Below, one piece after another: positions 40,601 to 55,600 of a stretch of 64,000 bases of DNA. The notes below the pieces were generated by a model, which saw nothing but the letters and a program-made list of their open reading frames with translations, ran no database searches and had not been told where the DNA came from. Within the stretch, counting starts at the first letter, position 1. Each line of letters begins with the position of its first letter. The stretch is from Rhyacichthys aspro (taxonomy: Eukaryota > Chordata > Actinopteri > Gobiiformes > Rhyacichthyidae). Position numbers and translations under genes: made by a program. The stretch is taken from assembly GCA_036850595.1 (NCBI GenBank), contig CM072158.1, positions 9,253,422 to 9,317,421 on the forward strand, written 5' to 3'.

Positions 40601-43600
40601 AAAGACACTTGACTGTCATCATCATCATCATCAAGGAAGTAAATATGTATTAAGAGACATGTATAAAGGATGGTGTTATGCCTCAGACACTGTTAGATAT
40701 TCTTTACCTTTTCACCGAGTTCACCCAGAGATTTTATCCTTTATTTTTCTCTATAGTACCAGGAAAACTGTTAAATCACATGAATACTACAGTACATACA
40801 ATACACTAGGGTTTGTAACACTTCAGCATAAACTAATCCCATAAATGACCTTCTGGAATAATTCTCTTGTGATGTTGATCTCTACTGAATCCAGCCTAGC
40901 ATTATGTGATTTATTTTTATTGATTGTTGGTTAGACTTTGTAGAAGAAAGGCTGGAGTGGGAACAGCTTGGAGAATATCAACATGAGGAGGCTAGGAAAG
41001 CTTCTTTAAGTACTTGCCACTTTTTGACCTAAAAATGTTTTATTTTGCAGGAAAAGTGTAGTTCCACAGGTCAACCACTGGGTTACAGGCCAAATCATGC
41101 ATCTTAAATGAACCACCATTTAGAGAAAAACACTTTTTCTCCCATTTTTTTTAGACACTCAGATAGGGAAGACTACCATAGTGGCATGATAATTAAACTT
41201 TTATGACAGATGGAACATATTAGCATCATCTTATATGAAAATTAAAATGCAAAGTCGACAAGCATGATCATGTGTAAAATCCATTTCCATTTTTGAATCT
41301 GCATTGAAGACCTGTGAAGAGGCTTAGTCATTTTTTATTCAAATTCAAACCAAACTTCAATATGTTAATCTACATAACACTTTGGGATTAGCATCTGTCA
41401 AACTGCCAGACTTGTGTCATTGGATCAGATAAGTGTCATTGCATTTTTGATGAAACATATACAAAGATAGAGAGTTTGGGAATTCACTAGTATTAATAAA
41501 TCAGTCTGAGAGCAAAAGCATCTATAGCTCAAGTAGCGGCATGTATCATGATTTTAAAGAGGATTTCAGGAGAAGAAGTTTTATGGTCGTGTTAAAAGAG
41601 CGAGCCGTAGAGGGAACAAAGACTTTTTAATCCACTGAAGTGTAGAAAATCCTGAAAAAAATGAATCCAATGGCCAGAGTTTGAAGATAAAAGTGCTTGT
41701 TTACATTTATGGCCCTATAGTGTTGATTGTGTCTCAGAGGAAGGAGCAGACAGTGCAGTCCTGGCACTTCGACAAGAGTTAACCAGCAAAAATGGCTCAA
41801 ATTGAATAGCAGCTTTGGCAGTCTGGCAGGGAAAAGCTGCTCTCAATTATGAGGCTGATGATGGAATGAGAAGAAGCTTAGCTGTAGGTGAGTGGTCATG
41901 TGATCAGCTGAGGAGAAGCATTTGGAAACAGTGGGCAGCAATGAAGGAAGATGGAGAACTGGTTCATATTAACAGATTTGTATGGTTTGTTGGCCTGCTT
42001 TTGTTTCATGAGTTAAATCTCTTCTCTAACTTCACATTTCAGTCTAAAGTACCAACGAAAATCCGCCGTGGAGACATTACACAATATTCCCGTCTGACCC
42101 TGCGTCTCCCATCGGTGGAACATCTATTTATTGCTTGTACACGTCTCTCCCTATCCCATCTCTTTACTCCCCTTTTTCATTCATTCTGTCTCATGCTTAA
42201 TTTCTCTCTTTTTTTTACACGAGCCTCCCCTGCCGTCCTCTCCTCCCAGTTTCCCAGAGGCGCTGTCCTCAGAATTACCCACATTCTTCATTAAAGCGCT
42301 CAGCCTCAAACCACTGCGTTACAATGGAGAACAGAACAAGAGGAAGGGGGTCACACGGGGGAGAAATCTGTTCTGCACACTTGTCTTTTCCTCCATCGCT
42401 CCGCTGCCATATTGTACATTTCTCACTGTCTTTTCCTCCAAAATATGCAGCCCTCATAGTTTAAACTCTGTGTCTGTGTTTCTCTTAACTTTATATCTGC
42501 TCCGTCTCTACATCCTTCCTTCTCAGGTTAAGTGTTAATGGGCTTCTATAGCTCTCCGATGTTATTGCTTCATTTAGTTTTGGCAGAATGAGCCTTTAGA
42601 GCCAATTCATTCTCTCCTCTTCTCATTTAACCTTGGGGATGGCAGGACGGCACGGCCATTACCAGACTTCTCTGTTCTCTTCTTAAAAAGATCTAACTGT
42701 ACTTCTATGACTCTTTACTTTCCGAGTCATTTGGTTTGCTCTTTTCCCTCATCTCAGGCACCCATCTCCCGTGATATCTGCAAATCATTTCTGTTTTATC
42801 GTCCACTTATGTTGAGGAAGATAAGAAAATAACTTGCAGTTTTAGATTTTCTCAGTAAAGTAAAGACTCAAAGAAATATTCATAAAACAAATGTGTGGGT
42901 TGACTATAATCTGGAAGTCCTATTGAACTTTAAGACTACTACCACTTCAGCATTTGTGAAAAGGCTTAGTTTTACTCTAGTTGGCAGTGTAAACAGACTT
43001 GAGAAAACAGTGACTCAGATTTTAATGCCTTATTGTTCTCATTTTTACACAATATGGCAGCATTTTAGTGTCCAGTAGAATGTGCACATGGATCATCTCA
43101 CCCTCTGCCACAACAGCGCCAACATTTAACAAAGTCGTTTCAGGTAATCTAATGTTATAGAAGTATTTAATGGAGTGTCTTTATCGTTTGTGGTGATATA
43201 AAGAGCATATGAAAGCATTTTGTGACTACACTAGATCATCAGTAACGTTAGGAAAAGCCATGAAGTGGGAGATATTTAAAGTCTGCAATCTTTTCTAAAT
43301 CACTAGTGCAGACAGACATTTGAAGACTGTAAAATGAAATGGACATAGCCATTGACTTTTCTCTTCTGAATTGATCTGAATTAAACAGATTTAAGTGAGA
43401 AACACTGAACTGCAACAGGCACGTCCCTCTTCACATTCTTGATCGTGTCACCAGTTGTTTCTGATTCCCACTCTAACTTTATCTTCAGTGTGTCCTCAGG
43501 TACTTGGTAGGCCTAGACTATGACTAGAAATGAGCCTCCCTCAACTCTCTGTCTCCACGACAACCAAAGGAAGTGCTTTATCAAGCAGAAATCCAATTCT

Positions 43601-46600
43601 GTCGCCTCATTGGCTGGAAGCCATAGATGGATGGAAAGAAAGAATGCATGAACCAATTAGAGAGAGCGAGACGGAGAGGGTGACAGCAGAGAGAAAGAGA
43701 GAGAGAAAGAGAGACAGATGCCTGAACGCTTACCAGTTCGAAGAGGAGGAATTTGCCGTGTTTAGTTTGATCAGGCACTGAAAGAGACGTACAGGTCACA
43801 CCAACCATTACATTGTTATTAATGGGGTTAGTCTGAGGGCTTCAGCCCAGTCTGCACATTCACACACAGGCTCAGTGTTGTGTTATGGTATATCTTACAC
43901 TGTAGCTGTGTTTAATGCTGTGTGAACTGTGCTGATAAGGCATTAGAGTGTTCTGTGAAAGCACTCAGACAAATGAATACAGCATTTTCTATTGTGGCTC
44001 TGTTACTTTTTATTCATCCCACTGATTTTCTCATATTAAATGCAGCGGTGCCCTGATTTTTTGAAGAGCATCCAAACCGTAAAGAAAAAGAAAAACATGT
44101 GACACTGTGAAACCGGTGACACAGATTTGACTTCTATTTTAGACTATAAATTTCACACTGCATGTCAAAATCCCAATTCGTCCTTAGTTCATTTTTTATC
44201 TGAATGAATTTGCGAAATTTGTGAAGTATTATATTTCCGCATTTTGTTGTTTTATTTTCAAAAGCGGGTCATTTAGGTCTTGAACAATAGTATTGACTTT
44301 CTATAGTGCAGTGCTCTTTTACTAAAAGAACGAAGACCGCCTTGAGCTTATGGAAATATAGTGTGAAAATGGTGGCTGGCTAATTACACAAATAGACACA
44401 TTAATCTCTATAAAGCTCTGGCTGTCCCAGAATGTGTAATGTGCACGCAGGAAACAATGTGTCTGCATCTTTTGCCAGCCAGACTTTGCAGGTTTGCAGG
44501 TAATGCTTTAATCCAATCTGTAGCCTTACACGCCGATAAGACTGAGTCAGCACTGTGAGCCATGGGAGCATCACTGCTTCATCTTAGCTTTTCCTCGTTG
44601 AACTATTTTCAGGGCATCTTGGGTGATGGCTGTGCACACTTATCTCATTTAGTTGCTTTACGGTGCACCATGCAAATAAATCCTTGTCTGAATGCAACCT
44701 AATGTAGCTTCATCTTGTAAAAAGGTAAGGAAATGCTACCTCCAGCCTACATTGTCTCCTTCTAGTTTGGAAAGTTGAGGTCAGAGCAAGTTTGTCTGTT
44801 TATACTCCAACATTTGCGCTAGTCTCATCATGTCCCCAGTAGTTCAGGTTGGAGATCTTGGAAGGAACAGAGTGCATTCATGATGTCTGCCTCAAACAGA
44901 ATATCTGAATGCAAACTATCAAAATACTCATATATGAAAAAGATATTGAGATGCACACAAATACTGCATGCTCCACCACAGCACCGACATGGCTTGTTTT
45001 GGAGGATGTTTTTTGAAGTCGTCTTGCCGAATATTGCACTTGGAAAACGGAAAATCCTTTTTAAGACAAGACAAGTGATTTTGGAGTGAGGGAGCAAGGT
45101 TTCAGTCCTCCCCAAGGGTCAAGTCAGAAATCCATTTGAAATATTCAAGCTCTTTTCATTGCTCGCATCAAAGACATGCTCATTATTACGCCCGTTCTCT
45201 CCTCTGTTTCCTCCACCCCTCTCCTCCCCGTCCCCATCTGCCTCCATCTCTTGTCTTTCCCTCCCTTTTGCTTTTGGTCTCGGCCAAAATGTGTTTCTTT
45301 TTGGTCTGAGATGAAACAGGAAGCGTTGGTTTATTAATTCCTGATCAGAGGTTTGTAGTGCTTTGGTTCTTGTGCCTTTTGCAGTGTTAGAGGTCTTCCT
45401 GCTGAGGTAAATGCATAAAAAATACAGAAACCGACAGGTGTTCTTTTACCTTTGGGTTTGTATGAATGTGTGCAATAAGACAAAGTAACGGTGCGTATAG
45501 TTTATGTTACTTAGGATGCATTCAAGAGCCACTTACTCCTGGCGATATGCTGTGGCACGGTCCAAATTGTCAGTGGGAGTACACTCTTAAATTAGAGGTC
45601 AAAATGTATTAACCCTTGCCTTAAAAACCTAAAATAAATTGCTAAATATACTAAAGTCAGTAAAATTGATTGTAAAAAAAACCCTCAAACTTTACAGTGA
45701 ACAGTAAAACGGCGATCTTCTGTGTCCTCAATGTGATCAGTTTCTCCGAAGGGGCCTTGCTTAACAGTATGTATGAACCGTCTATGGACTATCAATTTCC
45801 GTATATGTCCAGTGTCTTTTTGCGGCTCGTAATATTATCATATAGATTAACATTGCCTTGGAGCTCACAATGATAAATGTAATGTGCCTTCATCCATCAA
45901 CCTGACAGCTTTGTATTTGTGTTTGAACTGTAGGTAATCCAAATCAACTTTGAAGAATTTGACCTGGAGATAGCGTATGACACTCTGACGATCGGAGACG
46001 GAGGCGAGGTCGGCGATCCCACCACAATCCTGCAAGTGTAAGTATCACAGCTGCTGGCATTTGGGACGAGAGAGAAAACTGCACAAAGAACAGCTGCGCT
46101 CATACGGAGGAAGCATTTTACGACACATCAGACATGTTGAAAATAATCCTATCCACTTGTACAGTTTAATGTCGGCTGTGTCCATTTCCATTCTGGTTGC
46201 GGTGTGTGCTGTCAGCTGCCGGCGTAGTTTTAAAACCCTCCTCGTTCTGTCGTGCAATTAGACAGATCGTAAAACAGCAGCGTGCATTATGCGTGAGCCA
46301 CTTAAAAAGATTAACTATTCTTGACTTTTAAAAATGCTCTGCTGTGCCCAAAAGTGTAACAGATGCACAACCTTTACAAAGTGGATGATTCTGATTCAAT
46401 TTGCACTGACTGTCACTGTTAAGGTCCATGTCTAAAAGGAGATGGCAGCTTATGAATGTACACTCTAACTGGCTTTCCTGGGGCTTTTTCTTCCTAAAAA
46501 ATATGTTCACCTCTATCTCACTTTGCTTTTTTGTTATCCTTTTGTTTTTTGAATATGATTGCAGTTATAAAGCCAGAGGTTATTAAAATCTAAAGTGTGA

Positions 46601-49600
46601 TTGGAGTATTTTGTGTCCCAGTCTTTCAGGAAGCTTTGTTCCTGACCTGATTGTCAGCATGACCCATCAGATGTGGCTCCATCTACAGACGGATGAGAGT
46701 GTTGGGTCAATAGGATTCAAGATCAACTATAAAGGTAAGAACTCAAGTGTTGGGAAAGTTCAGCACTGATTCTTACTGAATGTTGTGTGATAAATCCAGA
46801 GAATCAGATGTAGCATGTCTTTTTAAACCTCTCATTTTGTCATCCTGGCCAGACAAGCCTATTCATTTTGTTTATTCACACGATAAATCCTACTGGGCCA
46901 ACTGTAACATCTGTAATAGGGTGGGTTTTATGCAATGTTTTGTTTCTCTCACTGGTGCCTGCTGTTCTCTGTTTGGTTGTATGTCTATGCATTTGTTTTC
47001 AAAAAGGGGTTTAGTGGGTGGCGACCCCTGGAAACCCAAGTCAAATATACCAGGGCTAGTCTAATACTTTGTAAAGAATATAAAAAAAGATGGCCGCCCA
47101 GGTTTTCCATTTGGTTTGGTGTGGCTTTGGAACTTTTCAAACATTTATAACTTTTATTCACAAAGCAGAATTGAGAGCCTTGGTAATGCGCTGCATATTG
47201 ACCAGAGATAAAAAGTGATGTCCATGCTAACTCATCCCTTGTTTGGAATTGACAAATACATAAATATAATACATGTCTGTGCATAATGCAACAGACTGCA
47301 GCATTCCTGGAGGAAAGGAGAAAAAGTGTAAAGTTCTTATTTGTTTTACTCAACTTTTAAACTACTGTCTGTCGCTCTCAGAAATCCACGTTTATCTTGC
47401 AGCTTGATCTCAGTTTTAGATCAGTTTAGAGCGAGTTACAAGCAGTCATCCATTTGATCAATGTAAGTCTGATAAGAGGCTTGGAAACATGGAGGTGAGG
47501 AGCAGCAGAAATGAACTTTGTGGGCCTCATTTGGGTGCTATCATGGGTAGATTTATAGTCCTAATGAGGTCACAGGACTGCGTCTGGTTATGCAGCGACT
47601 TACAAGCACGAGAACAATGACACACTTGTTTTGATTTATCTTTGCCCTTTAGTTTCAGCTGACCTTCATTGTGAAATTCAAATGAAACAGCTATGAAGGA
47701 ACCATTAAAAGTGGCTTTCCTGTCGGCGTAGGGTAATACATTTTGTATGATACAGTATTATACGTACTTTATATATTTTACATAAAAAGTGGTACTGATA
47801 GAATTAACTAACAAAGTGCAGTAATGACTTTCATCATGATTTATCATCTATAAAGTGCTAAACCCTGATTTAAAAATAGCCTAAGGTCAAGCTAACTTAT
47901 AAGCCATAACGGACGTCTCCTCTGGGGTTTTGCTATAGTTGCATATATTCTCATTCGTTCTGTCTGAGTCATTTCCTTAAAGAGATCAATAGAAAAATTA
48001 ATGGAGAGAGGGACCATTTAAATGCAGCCATGCTTATGGAAATGCTCCATTGGGCGACCATAGTGTTCTGCAGCTTCTTCTTTACTCCTTGGGGATTGAG
48101 CTGTTCGTAAGCAACACACTGGGCAGACAATGTTAAACTAGAGAGACACTAATGCACTTTTAATATGTTCTGCATATCACACAAAGATGTGCTCCAGCGT
48201 CTTACAGATAAAGTGCAGTTGGCTTACATGTTTTGCAAATAGGTTTTGTAATTCCATTTGTAATTTAGAAATAATGCATATTTTTCTTTTGTGTGTATTT
48301 AAAATGAGATTAGTCAGTTTAAACAAGAAGACAAGAGTCGTGTTTGTGTTGACGCTGATGATTGTAGATAATGAATTTAGTAGTCTGTTCTCTTTATTAA
48401 TTAAGGACAGCAGCATCATGCAGCGGCAGGCTATATTTAGAAAATTAAAATAGTTTTTTACAAAGCAATTTACCACTAACATTGCAAAACAAAGAGACAT
48501 TTGGAGTGCTGCCTGAAAAAGGGAATGGTCTGTGCGCAGTCATAGACCTTGGCTCTGAAATATAAACACCATCAGGGGCTTTAGCCTTGCTGCAAAGTCA
48601 CCCATGCACTGTACAATGTATGTTTTTTGTGTGCGTTGTGCTAGACAGGTCCTCCATCAGAGAGCCAACGAAGCCATACCGACAAGTCACTCACCTCTCT
48701 CTCCCCCCTCCCCAATCACCCTCTGTCTCCCTGTGCAATTTTTCCTCATTACCCACCTCTCTATATCCCCAACCGTCTAAAAATCACCACATTTCCTCCT
48801 GGTCGCCCTCTAATGCAGTGCTTTTGTGTCGTCTTTTCTCCCCGGCCATTCTGCGGCACACACCTGTACTCCTTCGGCTGACCACTTCTGTTCTGTTGCT
48901 TCTTCACTCTTGCACTTTTCATCTGTCTTGTCACCATTTATCTATTATTAAAGCCAAGGTCACAAAATTGGTCCACTCAATTCCCTCTTGTGAGCACAGA
49001 CTGTAGAATATTGACAGAGACACTGTGTTAAGTCTGGGATATGAAACATCATTCCTGATCACCCCCAACTCTATGACTGCAGTACATACCGTACCACTCA
49101 GTGTGAATATGTGAAAACTACTCAAATGTTATCTCGCTGCTTGATGCCTGAGATGATATTTGTTCCATAAATATCAGGCATTTTTGACCAGTGCATTGAC
49201 TAGTTTTAGTCTGTGATTGATCGGACTTGAGACTGTGCTCAGCTGGTGGTTGGAAATCATGTAATATCTCTAAAGCTCCCCTCTTCCTTTTCTTTGGCAG
49301 TGCATTATTATCAAATTTAGATAAGAGAGGTGCGAAAAATTGGATTAAACTGATGCACGTGTGATTTTATTGCATTACTCTATCAGTAAATGTTTGTGTA
49401 TGAATATGAATAACACATGGGTTGTCTGCAGCACAATCTTTCAGTCATGTCATATCTGTAGATTTAAGGTACTCCACTGCAACAATGCCCATATCTTTCA
49501 AATTACAGTGAATTTCTGACTATTCCATGAATAAATCTATGTTATCTTAAGATTATATGTGTCTTACTATAAAGAGGCCCCATTGATGTTTGAGAGCCTT

Positions 49601-52600
49601 TTCGATGTGAACATGTGCATGACTGTGTTTGAGTTATACTGTACCTAAGCACTTTCAAAGCACAATATTACCTTAATGTTTTTTTATGGTTTGACTTCAG
49701 CGACAATAAAACAGCGACTCAGTCATTTATTTTCATTTTCTTTGTGATGAAAAGAGATATTGAATGCGTCAAACGCAGGGATGCATGTCAGGCTTTCTCG
49801 GTGAGGTATATTTACAAAGTCATTTTTGACTTAAAAGGGTTCTTGATGTTTGAAGCCGAGACAACAGGCATAGTGCGAATTACTCAGGGCTATTGCTGTG
49901 GGTGAGATCATTCTGGTGATTACATACATATTTATTTGGTTTTTATTATTTTTAGCAGGTTTATGTTTGTACGATTGTAGTATTTTGTTAGGGGCCTCTA
50001 GAAAATGCAAAAACTGTAATGATGGTCAAAACCAGAGTTGTTGAAAAGAATACAGTGCAGTTATTTTGACCATGAGTTAAATTGCCTTGAACAGCAGCAA
50101 AGGACTGAATTAGTGAGTTCAGTGTAATTATATTCTGCAATATTGGGTGATCACAGAAGTGCTTTGTTGCTCAGTTTGAGGGCAGGTTTATTCATTATGC
50201 TTCTAATATTAGTTTACTCTTATTTTTTGTGTGTAATGAGTGTTTTGTTGGTTGGTTACCCTGCCTTGCCATACTCTGTACCATCTCCAACTCGTTTTTC
50301 TTTAGAGATTTCTGAGCTGCCACAAAGTGGGATTTTGAGCTCTGCCATTACTTTCTATAATTTAAATGCGGCAGCTGCCAATTGGATTGATGCAGGATTC
50401 AACGCTCCACACAGAGTAAACCTTCTGTTCCACTTAGTTATACCATTTGAATCCTGCCAAGTGAAAGAGGCACAGATGCTCAGTCGCCCTCGCTCACCTT
50501 TCTCTCACAAAAACACATTTTAGCTTGGAATGTGGCAGATACAGACACCTGTACATCGCACTTGGACCGTCAGATGGACCTGGTCTTGAGAGATGCCAGT
50601 CATGAGCAGTTTAAGAAAGACATATGGCAGTACACAGGCCACTTCACTAACACGGAAACATGAGTCAGAGGAGCTGGCCGTAAGTAATATTTTAAAAAAA
50701 AAAAAAAAGAAAAGAAATACACAGGCACATTTAAAAGTAGCATATCATTTGAATTCACGTTGACATTGTGACTAGGAGTGTACAGACAGAAGTATTTTGT
50801 GACAAGTTGGAAAAAGGATGACTTTTATTATGAGAAGTTACTGTATCCATATTTAATAAAGCCATTCTTTTCAGGGTGAGATCACCAAAACAAACTGTGA
50901 CTGTGGACACATGGATGAGTCTCTATCTACTCTTCTGCCCACTTTTTTATTGATGTCTTGTATAAGTAATGCAACCAAATTATTTCCTGGAGCTTGTTAC
51001 CACAGGTTGCATTTATTTGTTTTTCTTACTTACTAATTGTTTGGTTACAACATCAAAGTCCTTCTGAATTCTCACCTCTGGAAGGGATTATTTAGTGACT
51101 CTCCAAGATGTGTTCACCAAATACATCACATCATTATCCTAATGGCCTTTTGGTGTGGGTTTCTGCTTTTTTCTTTTTTATTCCCTTTCCAGTCACTATA
51201 ATAATCGAGTAGAGTACAACACATGGCAACAGAACTATAAAAAAAAGGCTTAATTATAGTGATTTTTACTCAGCAGCAATTTTCCCATCCATATGAATCG
51301 AATGAGTCACTGGTAGATTTGATTAATGAAAAATTATATATAATTTGAATTTGAATTTATTAAATGATTGCCCCTTGAGATGCAGCATCTCATTTTCAAG
51401 GGGATCCAAACACACAAAACATTACACATAATAAACATTACACAAATATAAAAATCCACATAACACAATACAACAAATCTGTACAAACAATGCAGAATGA
51501 AAGAGAGAGTGAAATTAGAAACGTGAACATAAATAAATACCTCAACAAAAAACAGTCTCAACCAAAGCCTAAAGGAATTCTTGAAACACGCAACTGTTAT
51601 GTTAATACTAATGTTCTGCTGTATGTTCTTAAAAGCCTCCACTCAACTATGTATAGACATTTATTTTGAACCCATTAAATCACTGCTGGGCTCTCGTGCC
51701 TTTTTTTTAAAACAACACAATTTTCTCTCATTATCCCTTCACCCTGGCTTATATAATTCAGAGCAAGGAAATGACAAAGTGCAGGAGAGGGCTTTCTGTT
51801 AGAGCCTTGATACGGGTTGTCTTTCACTCACTTGATTACATGATTACCAGAGAAGGCATTAAGCACACTTTTCAGGGTTTTGGTCTTGAGATTGACACTT
51901 TTTAATGGTGGCTGTTGTGGCTTGGAGTAGGTCTTGACTTTGTCTCACCCTTTCAACGTTCTTGCCTTAGTCCTAGTCACGATATGGTCTTTGTGCTCTT
52001 GATCACAGCACGTTCCCATAAAGTCTATGTCCCGCCATTAGAGTTTAATGTCAGATTTTACATTTGAGATTTTATTTTAGCTTTTTCATCTGCTGCTTTA
52101 CAGGTTTTAAATTGTGATGTATTTTATAAGATAGAAATATGTCAAGGTGTCTTTTTACAGCTGATCTGACCTCTGTCTCCGTACATGTCTGTGTATGTTT
52201 ATTTTTGGCTCCAACATTCAAGTCTAAGATGAAAGAAAGAGCTGCAAATAATTGCCATTCTGGTTTGCGATGCTGAGCGCCCACGCCAAGTACAGTATTT
52301 GTGTAAATATCCTCTGTGTGTGTGAGAATTGTGTTGGCTCCCACCGGACCTGTGGGACTGTAATCCTGGAGTGGAGTCCAGGTACTGAGCAGGACTCCTT
52401 TAATCACACTGCTCTAAACAGCGTTTCATTCAGAGCGGCGGAAACACCATGAAATATGAATTCATGAAATATTCATCCGCAACATAACCAAAAATGTGCT
52501 GCAATTTTACAGTCCATAACCTTAGTAGCAGAGTGGTGAGTCAAAGCCAGATACTTTTTCCTGCATTTGTGTACAAGTGTGTGTATGTGTGTGTGAGCCT

Positions 52601-55600
52601 CAGAGAAACCTGTGAGGACCAGAGGTTACTTAATCACAGAAGTGTAAACAACATTTCATTTTCTACTCATGAATTATTGACAGACCTCGAATAGCCGCCA
52701 GTGTTACTAATGTGGTACTTTTCAATTTGGCCAAGGTGAAAAATGGCTCTTTAGAGTGTAAAATTACAGTAGTTTTCTATTCTTTGTGTATGTGACAGTT
52801 GCTTGGCTTCATTTGTGACAGTAGAGACTCAATGGGAGGAAGCGGGCTCATCCTGCTTCCTTGAAAATAAGAGGCTTCATTTGTTTCACTCATTTTTTAC
52901 ATCATGTTTTATGAGAAAAGCACAGCACTAGATGTGGCCACAGGAGGATTTGCTGACACAGATGTATAGCCATGACTAGATTTATTACAAATCCACGATG
53001 GAGAACCATGTGTGGGTTTGTTTATGTCAGAATATGGAGTTGAATTGAGCCTTGGTACCAACTGAAGAAGAAAGAGTTATGCCTGACTGAGATAAAGAGA
53101 CTGACAGAAACACAAAAGCCTGATTAAGCATTTATTAACACATATTGCATTGGACAACAACAGAAAAAGAAGAAATGCTGTGATAACTGCTCTTCCGTGT
53201 GGCTATTTCAATCAGTAACCACCTCCCTTAAAATGTTAACAGCTTTTAAAAAGGACCCAATGGACTGGAGCAGCGATGTGCTTAACAACAAGACACCATT
53301 TTGGCGCTTGTTTGTCATGAGGTAATTCCAAAGGATCATCAACAAGCAGCTCCAGATGGTTGAGAGATCATTAGAAAGAGAAAGGCTTGTTTAACCTTCT
53401 CTCCCTATAGTCTTGGTAGACATTTATAGGTTTAATTCCCTTTTGGTCCACAAACTATTACTTAAACCTTAAGGAAATGATGTTTGTGTTGTTTTTTGCA
53501 AGAACACAAACATCCTGAAATTTACTTGAGGTCAAAGGAGAATAGACACTGGGGCATATTTGCAGTTGAAGATTTTTTTTATTTTTTTTTTTACTACATG
53601 CACTTATCTATCTCTGACCAAGATCAAAGCAAACACACCAATTATTAACTGTCCAATTTACTGCAGTGTCCAGTTTATTTGGGACCTACACGGCTGAGAA
53701 TAAGACAAATTCTGTGCACTTTACGTAACAAGACAAGACGGGGATTGTTTGACTTAATGAGAATGGAAAATTGATGTCTTTCTTTTGTACATCTCCTATC
53801 CAAATCAATCCTCAAAAGCTCCACTGTGGCCTGGTTTGGAAGCGGCGGAGAAAGCCAGAAAGAAATGTCAGTTTTGTGAGTGTAATAAATGAGATCATTT
53901 TCATTCAACAGACCAACAGCGCTGATGTCGACAGTGTGAACAAGTCAATTTCTGCCACTCCCTTTAGGTCACAGACGCAGACAGCCAGCAGCTAATAAGA
54001 CACACTCAAATTCTGATTTATTTTTAACACTTCACACCTGCCTCAGTGCACACTATGTAATAGGCATGTATTACTTCTGCAGCCAGTGTAGGGACTGGTA
54101 AGTGTAAAACAAAACAAGCCTGGCGGAAAAGCTTAATAGTACGTTCACTGTCATGCAGGAGCACATTCAATGAAATTAATCTGACAATAATTGCAAATGA
54201 GAAACTTCACATTTCTCAATCCAGTCTCCACATGATCAGCGTCTCTATGTATAGACCTTTTGTTGCGTGTCACAAATCTACATCGGACCGATTCTCACCC
54301 TCGTTCCATTAAATAAAACTTTTAGCTTTGAGTTTACCGTTGTGGAGTGTAGTGATCCTGTAATTATCTCTGCCTCATTAAACATTGCGTTGAAGCATTG
54401 CCAACATTTAATCATTTTTATTTTGCTGCCCTTTTTCTCGATTTTTATCTTTAAAATCCTAAATTATAAAGCCTAGATCACGCCTTCAGGTCTCATTTTT
54501 TCCACAGATGATTCCTGTTATAATGAGCTGTTAGTGATTAAACTGTCAAACTAAATGCAAAAAATTAGGTAATGGACTTTTTAACTTAATGACAAGAAAA
54601 AAACATAGGACTGATCAGCTTTAGGAGGCCGTAAGACGTTCAAACACATGAGCATTAACTGTATGTGTGTCAAAGATGTGTGAATAACTCAGATGAAAGC
54701 AATGGTAAGATGTTTCCATAAAATGTCTGGCACAAAAGGTTTTTCTTTTTGAAAATATGGTTATGTAATGTAGAAAACTTGGTTGCATATGTTTACACTA
54801 ATTAGCAACTCTCATGAGCATGCAACGTGATTTTAATAAAATGAAAAGCTTTTATACTCGCTATACTCCTTTTTCACGGTAAACGTTATCAGAATTTCAA
54901 ACCTTTTTGAACTGTATAAGTCAATAGGCTTTTTTTGATCCTGCCTGCTATTTGTGAAAGGATTTGGGCATTTACCTTGATTCAAATGTGAATAAAAAAG
55001 AAGCACAAAGCACAAAGTAGCCAGTGTCTGTGCGCTCTCAGAACTGGTGTGAATGTGTGACAATGAGAATGTTCAAACTCTGCGCCTGTTTCTCTCCAAA
55101 GCAATTTGTTCTCCATTCTTCCACTACGGCTTAGTGCATGTCGCTATGTGTGCACGTGCTCATGTACAAGCTTGTGCGTCAGGCAGTTTGTGATTGGTCA
55201 AAACGGTGTGTCTCATAAAGGCGATGTCATGATGGAAATTAATGCAATACATCACGAGCACACACCCGAGCACACCAAAATGCACACCCGTACAGTAACA
55301 GCACAAAGCACAGACTTTCACTCTCTGCCACGGGCTACTCCTGTAAATAATACTGGAAATAAGAAACGAAGGCAGGGGAAGTGGGGGCGAGCAAGGCTGT
55401 GGAATAGAGGCTACCATTTCTAAAATACTGAACAAAAATTTCTGCAGAGCCATGATGACACAGGAGAACCTTAGAACGGCAAAGTCCAAACATTATGGGC
55501 AAACTAAATATGAAAAAGAGCTGCCACAACAGCACAAAAGGAAACCAGGGAGAGAGTTTGAAAAGGGTGAGAATCTGCTGAAGGCTATGTGAAGTAAAGA

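Noticed and set aside
40386..40844. 152-codon ORF
   Set aside because: Contains a microsatellite-encoded His run and no known similarity; likely chance.
41815..42538. Overlapping ORFs of 159 and 135 codons
   Set aside because: Downstream half is translated pyrimidine-rich sequence; two frames open at once points to composition.
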